Positions 25,952 to 36,181 of a DNA stretch of 64,000 bases are shown here, piece by piece. Each line of letters begins with the position of its first letter. Positions within the stretch are counted from its first letter, which is position 1. Position numbers and translations under genes: made by a program. This stretch comes from SZUA-37 sp964472525 (GTDB lineage Bacteria > Pseudomonadota > Gammaproteobacteria > UBA6429 > Thiohalophilaceae), in the NCBI GenBank assembly GCA_964472525.1, contig CAYYLL010000004.1, forward strand, positions 62,001-126,000. The letters run 5' to 3'. Below the pieces are notes generated by a model. The model searched no databases, was not told the origin of the DNA, and was given only the letters and a program-made list of their open reading frames with translations.

Positions 25952-26812
25952 TTATGTTGCCCAAATTCGAGGTGGACAAGATTTTTTTTGTATAAGTTGT
26001 GGCCGTGTGTATGACCAACACTGAGTAAATAAGGCCAAAGCTTCTCGAGCATGGTGACCAAAATATCGAATAAGTAATAACTTACCATGCAAGGTAAAAC
26101 TAACCATGCGTTGCTCAGTGTGTTCTTGTAATTTTTTTATAGCTTCTATATCTGTTTTGTTGCTTCCAGCACCTTCTAACATAATCAACATTGACGCCAT
26201 GACAGGAAATTTGTTCAAGCCCCAACTGGATGAAAGTATATTTGATTCACTGTCTACAATATTTCTATCTATATATAAAGGTAGCCCATTTTGTTTAATC
26301 GTAATTCTTTGACTTACACGGCCCTTTTTAAATAATTCATTTCCTGCTGGCCGACCAAAACAATTAATCTCCCAACACGTTAAATGTGCGCCCGGCTCTA
26401 AATCAAACTCTGTTTGAATTAATGCCTCACAGCCATTATAAAAAATTGTTTCTTGTGGCAACCATTCGAGTATTGCATTCTTTTTAACTTTAATTGACTG
26501 AGTTAATGTTGCCTGATATTGATTACTTCGATAAAATTTATTTGCCGCTGGTGTTGTTATTAGAGCATGTGCGCCAACATTCACGACAACATCCAATTCT
26601 AGAATGTCCCCACCAACAATACCTCCAGGTGGATGGATTAAATAACTATGGCAGACATTATTTTCAGGATAAAATGGTTTTTGTACTAATAAGGGGCCTT
26701 TGTGTAACCGATGAGATAAAATGGTTTTAGATGACGTTTTTTTATATGCTAATTCCAGTCTTGCATACCAATTATCTTTACTTTCCACACGCTCAGCACT
26801 CATCATAGCCAT
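25952..26812 (-). CDS. ureD: Urease accessory protein UreD
   Basis: A 286-residue scaffold with HPPGGIVGGDILELDV, TTPAANKFYRS and ETIFYNGCEA, all UreD landmarks. It recruits the UreFG complex to the apo-enzyme. Several Met codons near the start (MAMMSAERV) make the exact start uncertain by up to three residues. It begins two bases after the stop of the nickel transporter gene, so the two are coupled. Confidence 0.95.
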   Translation of the reverse strand: MAMMSAERVESKDNWYARLELAYKKTSSKTILSHRLHKGPLLVQKPFYPENNVCHSYLIHPPGGIVGGDILELDVVVNVGAHALITTPAANKFYRSNQYQATLTQSIKVKKNAILEWLPQETIFYNGCEALIQTEFDLEPGAHLTCWEINCFGRPAGNELFKKGRVSQRITIKQNGLPLYIDRNIVDSESNILSSSWGLNKFPVMASMLIMLEGAGSNKTDIEAIKKLQEHTEQRMVSFTLHGKLLLIRYFGHHAREALALFTQCWSYTRPQLIQKKSCPPRIWAT

Positions 26813-26813
26813 A

Positions 26814-27449
26814 TTATTCTAAAATGGGTAATACAAGTTTAACCGAAAAGGCAATTGCAAATAATCCGATCAACATCTGCATGACTGTAGTGGCATGAGG
26901 ATAACGCAGAATAATACGTGTAACAGTATGTCTGAATACACTACCGAAAATAAACATGGAAAAAATAACACCAATTGAAAAAAACATTAAATAACTCAAC
27001 GCAAGCAACGGTTCAGTCATTTTCGAAACAGGGATTAATGCTAAAACAGATGCTGTGCCAGCCACACCATGCACACTACCCACCACGATTGCCCTACTGG
27101 TAGATAGTTTGCTTTGCTTTTTTAAATCGGGTTTAAAACCTAATATCTGCCGCGCTGATTCAATTAAAATACGAATGCCAATAAGAGCAAGAATAGTAGC
27201 GACAATAAGTTCAGCATATTCACTAAACGCTGAATTAAAAGAAAGCCCCAATAAAAATACACACAAGCCAATAAATAATAACGAAAAACTATGACCAAGC
27301 GCCCAATGAGAACTGTATTTTAATAATCTATGCCATTGGTTATTATTAGCCGATATGCCCGTTACGGTTAGCACATGATCAGCATCTAAAGCATGTAACA
27401 TGCCAAGCCCTAGCGCCAAGGGTAATATTGTGTATATAGAATCAAACAT
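26814..27449 (-). CDS. ureH: UreH-type nickel transporter
   Basis: A 211-residue inner-membrane protein with about six helices and HALDADH in the first one, the H-x4-D-H signature of nickel/cobalt transporters. HGVAGTASVLALIP is a second conserved segment of the UreH subgroup. It probably supplies nickel for urease and is the first gene of the urease operon. Substrate specificity is inferred from family and position. Confidence 0.82.
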   Translation of the reverse strand: MFDSIYTILPLALGLGMLHALDADHVLTVTGISANNNQWHRLLKYSSHWALGHSFSLLFIGLCVFLLGLSFNSAFSEYAELIVATILALIGIRILIESARQILGFKPDLKKQSKLSTSRAIVVGSVHGVAGTASVLALIPVSKMTEPLLALSYLMFFSIGVIFSMFIFGSVFRHTVTRIILRYPHATTVMQMLIGLFAIAFSVKLVLPILE

Positions 27450-27700
27450 AAATAGTTTCCCGATACTTAAGAACTTAAACCATCAATTTATAGCTATTAA
27501 AGCACAAGCATGAATTATGTTAAACCGATATATAAATTAAAATATACCTATAAAGATAAGCTATTTCTTAAAATCCTCTTTTACTTCACCCTTAGAGTAC
27601 ACTATTATTTTTTTAATTTTCCACCTACTGGGGAATGACGGATAACTAAAACAAGAGTACTATAGCTGACACGATGGAAATAAAAAGGTAGGGATTACCA

Positions 27701-29221
27701 ATGTCACTTGCAGTTGTTTATAGTCGCGCCCAGACAGGCATTGATGCTCCATTGGTGAGTGTTGAAGTACATTTATCCAATGGCTTACCCAGTTTGTCCA
27801 TTGTCGGCTTACCCGAAACGGAAGTGAAAGAAAGCAAAGACCGGGTTCGTGCCGCCATTTTGAATTCTCAATTTGATTTTCCTGCCCGGCGTATCACCAT
27901 TAGCCTTGCGCCAGCCGATTTACCAAAAGAAGGCGGTCGCTTTGATCTTGCTATTGCTCTGGGTATTTTAGCTGCATCAGAACAAATTCCATCAGAATCA
28001 CTTGATCAATTTGAATTTATTGGCGAGCTTGCATTAAGCGGTGAACTGCGCGGCATACGCGGTGTGCTACCGGCAACTATTCAAACTGCCCGCGCCAAAC
28101 GCAGTTTGTTTGTTGCCACTACCAATGCCGATGAAGCAGCACTGGTAAGTGATGCAACGGTTTATCCGGCAGAACATTTGTTAAATGTTTGCGCGCATTT
28201 AAGCAAACAAACCCTGCTAACACCACATCAACAATCATTGCCTTCACTACAACAATCGGCGATGCATTTAACGGCCAATTTAAGTGACATTACCGCCCAA
28301 CATCATGCAAAACGTGCGCTAGAAATTGCAGCTGCAGGTGGCCATTCATTATTGATGATTGGCCCACCCGGTTCAGGCAAAACCATGTTAGCTAGCCGCC
28401 TGCCGGGCATTCTACCTCCGATGACAGAAACAGAAGCTTTGCAAACAGCTGCCATACAATCCATTAGTCACCATGGGTTTGATGATAAATACTGGATGCA
28501 GCGCCCTTTTAGATCGCCCCATCATACAGCTTCTGGCGTAGCTTTAGTCGGAGGTGGCTCGCAACCCCGTCCGGGAGAAATTTCACTAGCACATAACGGT
28601 GTTGTGTTTCTTGACGAACTCCCTGAATTTGAACGCCGTGTATTAGAGGTATTAAGAGAGCCGATTGAGTCTGGAAAAATTGTTATTTCGCGTGCCGCAC
28701 GTCAGGCTGAATTCCCTGCACGATTTCAACTTATCGCGGCAATGAATCCCTGCCCTTGTGGTTATTATGGGCACAGCAATGGCCGTTGCCGTTGTACCCC
28801 TGATAAAATATTACGTTATCGACAGAAGATTTCCGGCCCGTTACTGGATCGTATCGATATGCACATTGATGTACCGGCTCTACCAATAAAAGATCTTAAT
28901 CGAATTAATCAAAGTGAAGAGGAGTCCAGTCAAAAAGTACAACAACGTGTTAACAAAGCAAGGCAAATACAACTAGCCCGAAGTCAATGTTCAAATAGCC
29001 AGCTCAATAATAGTAGTATTAAAAAATATTGCCGCTTGGCCAAACACGATGCCGCACTCCTGGAAAGTGCGATCGAAAAATTAGGGTTATCTGCCCGTGC
29101 CTATCAACGTATTTTGAAGGTTGCTCGCACAATTGCCGACATGGAAAATACGCCACACATTAATACTAAAATTATTTCTGAGGCTATTTCATATCGGCGA
29201 TTAGACCGAGCTGTTATTTAA
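27701..29221 (+). CDS. comM: YifB/ComM-family Mg-chelatase-like AAA+ ATPase
   Basis: A 506-residue protein: an N-terminal Lon-protease-like fold (SLSIVGLPETEVKESKDRVRA), a central AAA+ domain with Walker A IGPPGSGKT and Walker B VVFLDELPEF, and a C-terminal Mg-chelatase region (MNPCPCGYYGHSNGRC with four Cys). ComM is a hexameric branch-migration helicase acting in natural transformation. The ATG is preceded by a GGTAGGGA RBS. No other competence genes are in the window. Confidence 0.93.
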   Translation: MSLAVVYSRAQTGIDAPLVSVEVHLSNGLPSLSIVGLPETEVKESKDRVRAAILNSQFDFPARRITISLAPADLPKEGGRFDLAIALGILAASEQIPSESLDQFEFIGELALSGELRGIRGVLPATIQTARAKRSLFVATTNADEAALVSDATVYPAEHLLNVCAHLSKQTLLTPHQQSLPSLQQSAMHLTANLSDITAQHHAKRALEIAAAGGHSLLMIGPPGSGKTMLASRLPGILPPMTETEALQTAAIQSISHHGFDDKYWMQRPFRSPHHTASGVALVGGGSQPRPGEISLAHNGVVFLDELPEFERRVLEVLREPIESGKIVISRAARQAEFPARFQLIAAMNPCPCGYYGHSNGRCRCTPDKILRYRQKISGPLLDRIDMHIDVPALPIKDLNRINQSEEESSQKVQQRVNKARQIQLARSQCSNSQLNNSSIKKYCRLAKHDAALLESAIEKLGLSARAYQRILKVARTIADMENTPHINTKIISEAISYRRLDRAVI

Positions 29222-29255
29222 AGCTAATTGATATGCCCAGCTCTAGCTGGCAAGC

Positions 29256-31097
29256 TTAAGCCAACTTCCATTTTTTCCCGAGCATCCAATGTTCAATTTC
29301 ACAAACAGGTAATGGACGACTCATAAAAAATCCTTGTGCGGTGTCGCAGTCATAAGCCTGTAACATGGCATAGATTGTTTTATTTTCAATTCCTTCGGCA
29401 ACAACACGATAACCAAGATTATGCGCCAAATCTATAGTGGACTTAACGATAACACTATTATCTCTATCCGTGTCCATGTTCATTACAAAAGATTTATCTA
29501 TTTTAATCTCGTCAACTGGCAGTGATTTTAAATATGACAATGACGAATAACCCGTACCATAATCATCAATACTTAATTTTATACCCAAGGCCGATAAGTG
29601 GTTCAATATAGTCATTGAGGCTGTCGGATCCTGCATTGTTGAGTTTTCAGTAACCTCTAGAATAATATTAGCGGGGTTCACATTGTATTTTTCCAGATTT
29701 TGTTTAACTAAGGCAACAAAAGAACTGTCACTTAAATCATATGTTGAAACATTAATAGAAATGGTTAACCCCAACCCCATCGCCTGCCATTGAGCCCATT
29801 GCATCATCGCTTTTTCAATAACCCAAGTTGTCACCAACCGTATCGTACCGGTCTTTTCGGCAATGGATATAAAGCTATCAGGCGAAACAAAACCATACTC
29901 AGGATGCGCCCAACGTATTAATGCTTCACATCCGATTACTTTATTTGTTTTTAAATTAATTTTGGGTTGGTAATAAAGAGCTAGCTCATCGTTCTCCAAA
30001 CCGTTCTTTAATTCGGTCATTAAATTTAAACGATATTTTGTTTCATAATCATGTGAAATATCATAAATCATATAATCTTTGTGTTCTTCACGGGCATGAT
30101 AAAGCGCATTATTTGCATGCTGAATCAACTCGTCAGGGGTATCACCATGATCCGGAAAATAAGAAACACCAGCACGGATAATAATATCAAACATAATGTC
30201 AGGTAAATCAATGGGAGCAAGCAAGCTTGAAGCACAACGCTCAATAACCCTATCAATATCATCTAATGTCAGAAATATAGGAACAATAATGGCAAACAAA
30301 TCTTCACCTAAACGAGACAAAGCCGTACCGCTAGCCGCATCCTGAATAATAGAAACGGTATCAGATGTTCGCAGAATGGCTTTTAAACGTATGGTAATTT
30401 TTCTTAATAATTCATCATAAGCATGATGCCCAATCACATTGTCAATTTCTGTGTAATTATCAAAGCCTAAAACAATTATAGCGACACTTGTTTTATTGCG
30501 TTTGCTTGATGATATAAATTGTAGTAAACGGTCTTCGAATAAATATCGGTTAGGTAGGCCCGTTACACTATCGTGTAATAAATTATCTTTTAATTTTTCC
30601 TCGGCTTCTTCTTTTTGTTTAACCGCAGACATCAAGCTATCGGTTTGCTCATTCACGATATAATCTAACGATTTGTTTTTTAACAGTAGCTCTTTATAAA
30701 AAGCACTCATTGAAACAATCGTGTTAATGCGCGCCAACATTTCAAAGTGGTCGAACGGTTTTGCAATAAAGTCCTTGGCACCACATTCTAAGACATTTAC
30801 CTTTACCTCAACATCATCTTCCCCAGTCAAAATAATAACAGGCAGATATTCTGCATTACATTCTGCTTTTAAAGCCGCTAATACATCAAAGCCATCCATG
30901 CCAGGCATATTTAAATCGAGTAAAACAACATCTGGATTAATTTCGTTAAATAAAGTAGATGCCTGCCGAGCTTCATGCGTCAGGTGTATATTTTTAAATC
31001 CAGCTCCGCGTAAAATAGCATCAATTAAACCAAGCGTTGCTTCATTATCATCAATTGCTAAAATAATGGCGTCTTTATTTTCTGCTGTTAATTTCAT
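29256..31097 (-). CDS. REC-GGDEF-EAL cyclic-di-GMP response regulator
   Basis: A 613-residue protein: a receiver domain at 1-125 (phosphoacceptor Asp61 in VVLLDLNMPGMDG, Lys113), a short coiled coil, a GGDEF domain at about 170-345 and an EAL domain at about 360-605. The GGDEF motif is degenerate (RLGEDLF at about 262), so cyclase activity is doubtful. The EAL domain keeps EAL at 391-393, EVTEN and DDYGTGYSSL at 511-520, so it is probably an active phosphodiesterase. An Hpt protein lies immediately upstream and could phosphorylate the receiver. Confidence 0.93.
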   Translation of the reverse strand: MKLTAENKDAIILAIDDNEATLGLIDAILRGAGFKNIHLTHEARQASTLFNEINPDVVLLDLNMPGMDGFDVLAALKAECNAEYLPVIILTGEDDVEVKVNVLECGAKDFIAKPFDHFEMLARINTIVSMSAFYKELLLKNKSLDYIVNEQTDSLMSAVKQKEEAEEKLKDNLLHDSVTGLPNRYLFEDRLLQFISSSKRNKTSVAIIVLGFDNYTEIDNVIGHHAYDELLRKITIRLKAILRTSDTVSIIQDAASGTALSRLGEDLFAIIVPIFLTLDDIDRVIERCASSLLAPIDLPDIMFDIIIRAGVSYFPDHGDTPDELIQHANNALYHAREEHKDYMIYDISHDYETKYRLNLMTELKNGLENDELALYYQPKINLKTNKVIGCEALIRWAHPEYGFVSPDSFISIAEKTGTIRLVTTWVIEKAMMQWAQWQAMGLGLTISINVSTYDLSDSSFVALVKQNLEKYNVNPANIILEVTENSTMQDPTASMTILNHLSALGIKLSIDDYGTGYSSLSYLKSLPVDEIKIDKSFVMNMDTDRDNSVIVKSTIDLAHNLGYRVVAEGIENKTIYAMLQAYDCDTAQGFFMSRPLPVCEIEHWMLGKKWKLA

Positions 31098-31126
31098 TTA
31101 AACCAAAACTACCTTAATTAAAATTT

Positions 31127-31477
31127 TTATTCTCTCTCGTTTTTTGCCAACATTATCCTGTCTGCAATTCCAATAATTTTTTTAACAATCACATCCAGAT
31201 GTACTGGATCTTTTTGACATAATTTTTCAGCTTTCTTACATTGGTCATAGAGTTGAGGATAACCATAATTTCCTGACACCCCTTTTATCCTGTGGAAAAC
31301 ACTTTTTAATTCAGCGTTATCTGCCTTTAACATGGCTTGTTCTATTTCGGCTAAAAAATCAGGGAGACCTGCAATAAATTTATCGACTAAATGGGGGAAT
31401 GCAGAATTGTCATGCTTAAGTAATTCAGAATAAAGTGGCTCAAGATTTTTATTGTTACTCGCTTGCACAACACTCAC
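31127..31477 (-). CDS. Hpt-domain phosphotransfer protein
   Basis: A 116-residue helical protein with the Hpt motif FHRIKGVSGNYG (phospho-His about 62). It starts at GTG 31477 with only a weak RBS. It lies 29 bases upstream of the REC-GGDEF-EAL gene, so it probably passes phosphate from a hybrid histidine kinase encoded elsewhere to that receiver. No kinase is encoded next to it. Confidence 0.85.
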   Translation of the reverse strand: MSVVQASNNKNLEPLYSELLKHDNSAFPHLVDKFIAGLPDFLAEIEQAMLKADNAELKSVFHRIKGVSGNYGYPQLYDQCKKAEKLCQKDPVHLDVIVKKIIGIADRIMLAKNERE

Positions 31478-31598
31478 TCTTTACGCTATGTACCCGTGTA
31501 AATTATCGGCAGGAATGCACTTAACTTTAAAAAAACCATGCAAGGAATAATCAGCGAATAATGACTAATTATTCTAAGTTATTAGAATTAAAGAGGAA

Positions 31599-34500
31599 TT
31601 ATTTGCTTACCCTTTGCCGCTTTAAATAAGCATAATAAAAAACAGGAATAACCACCAAAGTAAGTAGAGTTGAAACCAGAATACCGGCTATAAGCGATAT
31701 CGCCAAGCCATTGAAGATGGGATCGTCCAGAATAAAAAATGCCCCCATCATGGCCGCCAGACCGGTTAAGATAATGGGTTTAGCACGTACTGCACCTGCA
31801 CGAATCACCGCTTCTTCTAAAGCAATACCTTCGTGAATTTGTTGGTTAATAAAATCAACCAATAAAATAGAATTACGCACAATAATACCGGCAAGTGCAA
31901 TCATCCCAATCATAGATGTCGCGGTGAATTGCGATCCTAAAAGTGCATGCCCCGAAAATACGCCAATGGCGGTTAATGGAATGGGTGCCATAATAATAAT
32001 GGGAACAAAATACGAACGAAATTGCGCAACAACGAGCAAGTAAATAATAAGAAGGCCAATTGAATAGGCTATTCCCATGTCACGGAAAGTCTCATAGGTT
32101 ATCTGCCATTCACCATCCCATTTTAAACCGTATTTGTAGGGGTTGCTAGGTTGAGATATTAAAGATTGAGGCAGGGGATGCCCGTAAATAATCTTTTTAT
32201 TCTGCAATGTGGTATACATATCTTTCATGCTATAAAGTGGGCTATCCAACTTACCAGCTACATCACCCGTCACATAAACAACGGGTAATAAATCTTTGTG
32301 GTATATCGTATTCTGCCGAACAGTATCCTTAATACTCACTAAATCCTGAAGTGCAATTAACTCTCCTTTCCGATTTCTGATTTTAAAACCAAGGAGATCA
32401 TTTACCTTTTCTTTATCCTGTATTGAGTTTTGTAATCGTATCGGCAAAGGGTATTTAACTTTACCCGTATGCAGGTAGCTCACATCATCACCATTTAAGC
32501 CCGTAGCAATTGCATCAACGACTTCTTGTTGTGAAACTTCCCACAATGCAGTTTTATTCTGGTCGGCTGTAATGATAAATTTTTCTGCATTCGCTTCAAT
32601 ACTGTCATCAACATCAACAACCGCATTTGTATTTTCAAAAACCGCACGAATTTTTTTCGCAATCGCTATTTGCCCTGTATAGTCCAAGCCATAAATTTCA
32701 GCAACAAGAGGTGAATAGACAGGGGGCCCGGGAGGAACTTCTACAATTTTAACATTCGCGTGATAAGGAGCCGCTATTTTTTGTAAGGGCGCACGCATGG
32801 CTCGCGCGATAGCATGACTCTTTAAGTTACGATGTTTTTTGTCCACAAGATTAACTTGAATATCACCTACATTAGCTCCCCGCCGCAAATAGTACTGACG
32901 AACAAGCCCATTAAAGTTAATCGGAGCTGCTGTTCCGGAATAAATTTGATAATTTTTAACTTCAGGAACAGTTTTAATATGCTCACCTAATGCCGTTAAT
33001 ACTCGTGTCGTTTGCTCGAGGGTTGTTCCTTCGGGCATATCCAGTATTATTTGAAATTCTGATTTATTATCAAACGGTAACATTTTTAAGACCACGGCTT
33101 TAAGTGGTATTAAACTAACTGATAGTATTAATAAAATAATAATTCCATATAATAATTTGCGTCGGTTAGACTTTGCACTATTTTCTTTACCGCTAGCGTC
33201 AATTAAAAATAGTCCAATATAACGTTTAAAAAATAAATATTGTTTTTCTCTATTTTTATCATTCCGGGTTTTATCATTATGAGTTTTATTATGGCCACTG
33301 GCATCCTGATGTTTGCTATTTTTTAAAAAACGATAGGAGAGCCAGGGCGTAATAACAAAAGCAACGAGCAGTGAAAGTAACATGCCAATGGAGGCATTAA
33401 TGGGAATAGGGCTCATATAGGGGCCCATTAAACCACTGACGAAAGCCATTGGTAACAAGGCCGCAATCACCGTAAAGGTGGCTAATATTGTAGGGCCGCC
33501 TACTTCATCCACAGCCAGAGGAATGGCGTCTTTTAATTTATTAACACCTAACAACATATGTCGATGAATATTTTCGACAACGACAATCGCATCATCCACT
33601 AAAATACCAATCGAAAAAATAAGTGCAAAAAGAGAGACTCGATTAAGGGTAAAACCCCATGCCCATGACGCAAATAAAGTCATCGCCAAGGTAATAGTTA
33701 CTGCTAAACCAACAATAACAGCTTCACGTTTGCCCATTGCAAACAATACAAGAATAACTACCGACAACGTTGCAAAAATTAATTTTTGAATTAGTTTTTT
33801 GGCTTTACTATTGGCCGTTTCACCGTAGTTTCTTGTGATTTCCATCTTTACATTAGCGGGTATAAACACACCTTTTAACTGTTCAATTCGTTTGATAACA
33901 GCATCAGAGACATCAACCGCATTAACCCCTGCTTGTTTTGCAACCGCAATCGTAACAGCCGGATAATTATTTACTTTATTGCTATACAAAGTAATATTGG
34001 TGGGCTGTTCAGCCGAGCGCCTAATTTTTGCAACATCGCGCAAATAAACCGGCTTCCCGCTGTGTACCGCAACAATTAAATTTTGCAGCTCATCAACTGT
34101 TGATAAAAACTGCCCCGCTTGTACCGCAAATTCTTTATTATTGGTAACCGTATAACCAATGGGTTTCGTCACATTACTCACAGTTAATGCCTGGCGTAAT
34201 TCACTGATTGATATATCGTATGCGGCTAATGCAGTACTGTTTAGCCCAACATGGACAACATCTTTAGCACCACCAACGGTATAGACGTCACGCGTTCCTT
34301 TCACCCGTTTAATTTCTGTTTCAATTGAATGAGCAATTTTTAATAGTTCATAACCACCACTATTTTTATCTTCAGTCCACAAGGTTAGTGATACGATTGG
34401 CACATCATCAATGCCTTTCGGTTTAATAAGGGGTTGCCCAACTCCCAATTTTTTTGGTAACCAGTCTTGCTTGGAATACAGTGCGTTATACAAACGAACG

Positions 34501-34865
34501 ATGGCCTGCGTTCTATCTTCGCCCACTTTAAACTGAATCGTTAAAACAGACATCCCAGGTTTAGATACCGAATAGATATGTTTAACGCCTTGCAACTCTG
34601 ACAAAATTCGTTCAGCCGGCGAACTAACAAGTTGTTCCACTTCTTCTGCTGATGCACCCGAAAAAGGAATAAAAACATTGGCAAAAGTAACATTGATTTG
34701 TGGTTCTTCTTCACGAGGCGTAATAATAATGGCAAAAATACCCAGTAAAAAACCCACCAATGCCAATAACGGTGTGATCTCAGAAACTAAAAACAGTTTG
34801 GCAACTCGCCCCGACAAGCCTAACTTTGTTTTATTTGTTGTGTCTTTGTCTTTAGTGTCAGTCAT
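31599..34865 (-). CDS. RND-family efflux permease
   Basis: A 1088-residue inner-membrane pump with the RND layout: one N-terminal helix, a large periplasmic loop, six helices, a second loop and a final helix block. TM4 carries GILVDDAIVVVENIHRH, the proton-relay Asp pair, and a charged cytoplasmic linker at about 520-545 (Lys/Asn/Asp-rich) is unusual. It resembles AcrB/HAE-type rather than CzcA metal pumps, but the substrate cannot be told. It overlaps the adaptor gene by four bases. Confidence 0.93.
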   Translation of the reverse strand: MTDTKDKDTTNKTKLGLSGRVAKLFLVSEITPLLALVGFLLGIFAIIITPREEEPQINVTFANVFIPFSGASAEEVEQLVSSPAERILSELQGVKHIYSVSKPGMSVLTIQFKVGEDRTQAIVRLYNALYSKQDWLPKKLGVGQPLIKPKGIDDVPIVSLTLWTEDKNSGGYELLKIAHSIETEIKRVKGTRDVYTVGGAKDVVHVGLNSTALAAYDISISELRQALTVSNVTKPIGYTVTNNKEFAVQAGQFLSTVDELQNLIVAVHSGKPVYLRDVAKIRRSAEQPTNITLYSNKVNNYPAVTIAVAKQAGVNAVDVSDAVIKRIEQLKGVFIPANVKMEITRNYGETANSKAKKLIQKLIFATLSVVILVLFAMGKREAVIVGLAVTITLAMTLFASWAWGFTLNRVSLFALIFSIGILVDDAIVVVENIHRHMLLGVNKLKDAIPLAVDEVGGPTILATFTVIAALLPMAFVSGLMGPYMSPIPINASIGMLLSLLVAFVITPWLSYRFLKNSKHQDASGHNKTHNDKTRNDKNREKQYLFFKRYIGLFLIDASGKENSAKSNRRKLLYGIIILLILSVSLIPLKAVVLKMLPFDNKSEFQIILDMPEGTTLEQTTRVLTALGEHIKTVPEVKNYQIYSGTAAPINFNGLVRQYYLRRGANVGDIQVNLVDKKHRNLKSHAIARAMRAPLQKIAAPYHANVKIVEVPPGPPVYSPLVAEIYGLDYTGQIAIAKKIRAVFENTNAVVDVDDSIEANAEKFIITADQNKTALWEVSQQEVVDAIATGLNGDDVSYLHTGKVKYPLPIRLQNSIQDKEKVNDLLGFKIRNRKGELIALQDLVSIKDTVRQNTIYHKDLLPVVYVTGDVAGKLDSPLYSMKDMYTTLQNKKIIYGHPLPQSLISQPSNPYKYGLKWDGEWQITYETFRDMGIAYSIGLLIIYLLVVAQFRSYFVPIIIMAPIPLTAIGVFSGHALLGSQFTATSMIGMIALAGIIVRNSILLVDFINQQIHEGIALEEAVIRAGAVRAKPIILTGLAAMMGAFFILDDPIFNGLAISLIAGILVSTLLTLVVIPVFYYAYLKRQRVSK

Positions 34866-35890
34866 TCATTGTCACCCTGACTGTTTTGTTGCTGGATGAC
34901 CATCACAGCTTTGGTGGGATCCAGAACAATACTTTCACCTTCAGATAAACCGGCTAACACTTCAATTTTATCCCCGGCATGACGACGACCTAAACGAATT
35001 TGTCGAAATGTAAGAGTACCTTGTTTGTTCTTAACATAAACAGCCGTCACTTCACTACGATAAGCCACTGCCCGTTGAGGAATAAGTAAAGTCTTTTCTT
35101 TACCAACGACTAAACCTGCTCGGGTATACATGCCTGGATAAACTTTGTAATCCCCTTTTGGTAAATGAAGTCGCGTTGTAAAAGAATGGCTTAACGGATC
35201 CGCATAAGGGCTAATAGACATAGAGCTAACGTTGACGAGTGTTTTCCTATTTTCACCTAAATAAACCCATGCCTGATTGTATTTTCGAACTTTGTGAATA
35301 ATAGACTCGGGTAACTGCACACTGGCGCGCAATGTTTCTAGCGATAACCCTGTCATAAGTTTTTGACCAATATTCGCAAGCTCACCGACTTCGACATGCC
35401 GTTTAACAACAATACCGCTATAAGGTGCACGTACAATGGTATTGGCTAATGATTCATTTGCCTGCTCAAGTAACGCACGCGAACTTTTAAGATGTGCTTC
35501 CGCTTTATCTAATACTGATTTTGCAACTAGCCGCTTTGCGTATATTTCTTTAACACGCGTATAATCTGACCGCGCTTCTTCAAATTGTGCCTTGGCCGAC
35601 TTTACTGCGGCTCGTTGTCGCTTGTCCCGAAAGCGTACTAATACATCACCTTTTTTTACGTAATCATCAATATCCACAGGAATTGCGAGGATCCGCCCAC
35701 GTACCTGGGAGGCAACTGTTGCCTGCCGTACCGCTTCAATTTGAGCTGGTAAATAACGCACTGACGGTATTTGTTTCGATTCAACCATAACCGTTTCAAG
35801 ATTATCAGCAGCATAACTAATGGCTGAGACTAAAAACACCAACCCGGAAATAATATAAAATAGAACTGTAGAAAATTTAAGTTTTACCAT
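34862..35890 (-). CDS. RND efflux periplasmic adaptor (membrane-fusion protein)
   Basis: A 342-residue protein with a signal or anchor segment (TVLFYIISGLVFLVSAISYA), a biotinyl-lipoyl hybrid domain (RGRILAIPVDIDDYVKKGDV), a helical hairpin, and the second lipoyl half (TIVRAPYSGIVVKRHVEVGE). ATG 35890 with an AAGGA RBS is preferred to 35911. It links the permease to an outer-membrane channel, but no TolC-type gene is adjacent. Confidence 0.9.
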   Translation of the reverse strand: MVKLKFSTVLFYIISGLVFLVSAISYAADNLETVMVESKQIPSVRYLPAQIEAVRQATVASQVRGRILAIPVDIDDYVKKGDVLVRFRDKRQRAAVKSAKAQFEEARSDYTRVKEIYAKRLVAKSVLDKAEAHLKSSRALLEQANESLANTIVRAPYSGIVVKRHVEVGELANIGQKLMTGLSLETLRASVQLPESIIHKVRKYNQAWVYLGENRKTLVNVSSMSISPYADPLSHSFTTRLHLPKGDYKVYPGMYTRAGLVVGKEKTLLIPQRAVAYRSEVTAVYVKNKQGTLTFRQIRLGRRHAGDKIEVLAGLSEGESIVLDPTKAVMVIQQQNSQGDNE

Positions 35891-35988
35891 TTTTCCTTTT
35901 TCCTTACACATACGCTGATTACTTACAATCCAATCGAAAGCTTATAATAACAATTTAAACAATAGAATATATTAAAACTTGGAGAATA

Positions 35989-36114
35989 TTAAATCTAAAT
36001 ACCCCGTCCGCTTGCGGCGGGCTCAGAACCGTTGGGGTTTCCAAAGGGGAGAAGCGAAGCTCTCCCCCGTTGGTCGTCAGCGGGGTGCATACCCCGTTGA
36101 CGATATATAATTGA
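35989..36114 (-). repeat. Dispersed palindromic intergenic element, copy A (longest)
   Basis: Read on the - strand, this 126-bp element runs from TCAATTATATATCGTCAAC to TTTAGATTTAA. It contains a 12-bp stem (36075-36086/36091-36102, CGTCAGCGGGGT paired with ACCCCGTTGACG), a second hairpin around GAAGCGAAGC and a third GC-rich end (CGTCCGC..GCGGCGG). Related, shorter copies lie at 58230-58322 and 62502-62557. A 72-codon frame through it is spurious. Confidence 0.75.
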
Positions 36115-36181
36115 TTTATTTTCTTGATAATAGAGTGGCTCTAACGGAAATAGACTGCCACGATAGCGTGTAAAGTCGATA

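Noticed and set aside
27450..27700. Sigma-54 promoter or nickel riboswitch before the urease operon
   Set aside because: Neither the promoter consensus nor a recognisable riboswitch core is visible; only ordinary AT-rich promoter-like sequence.
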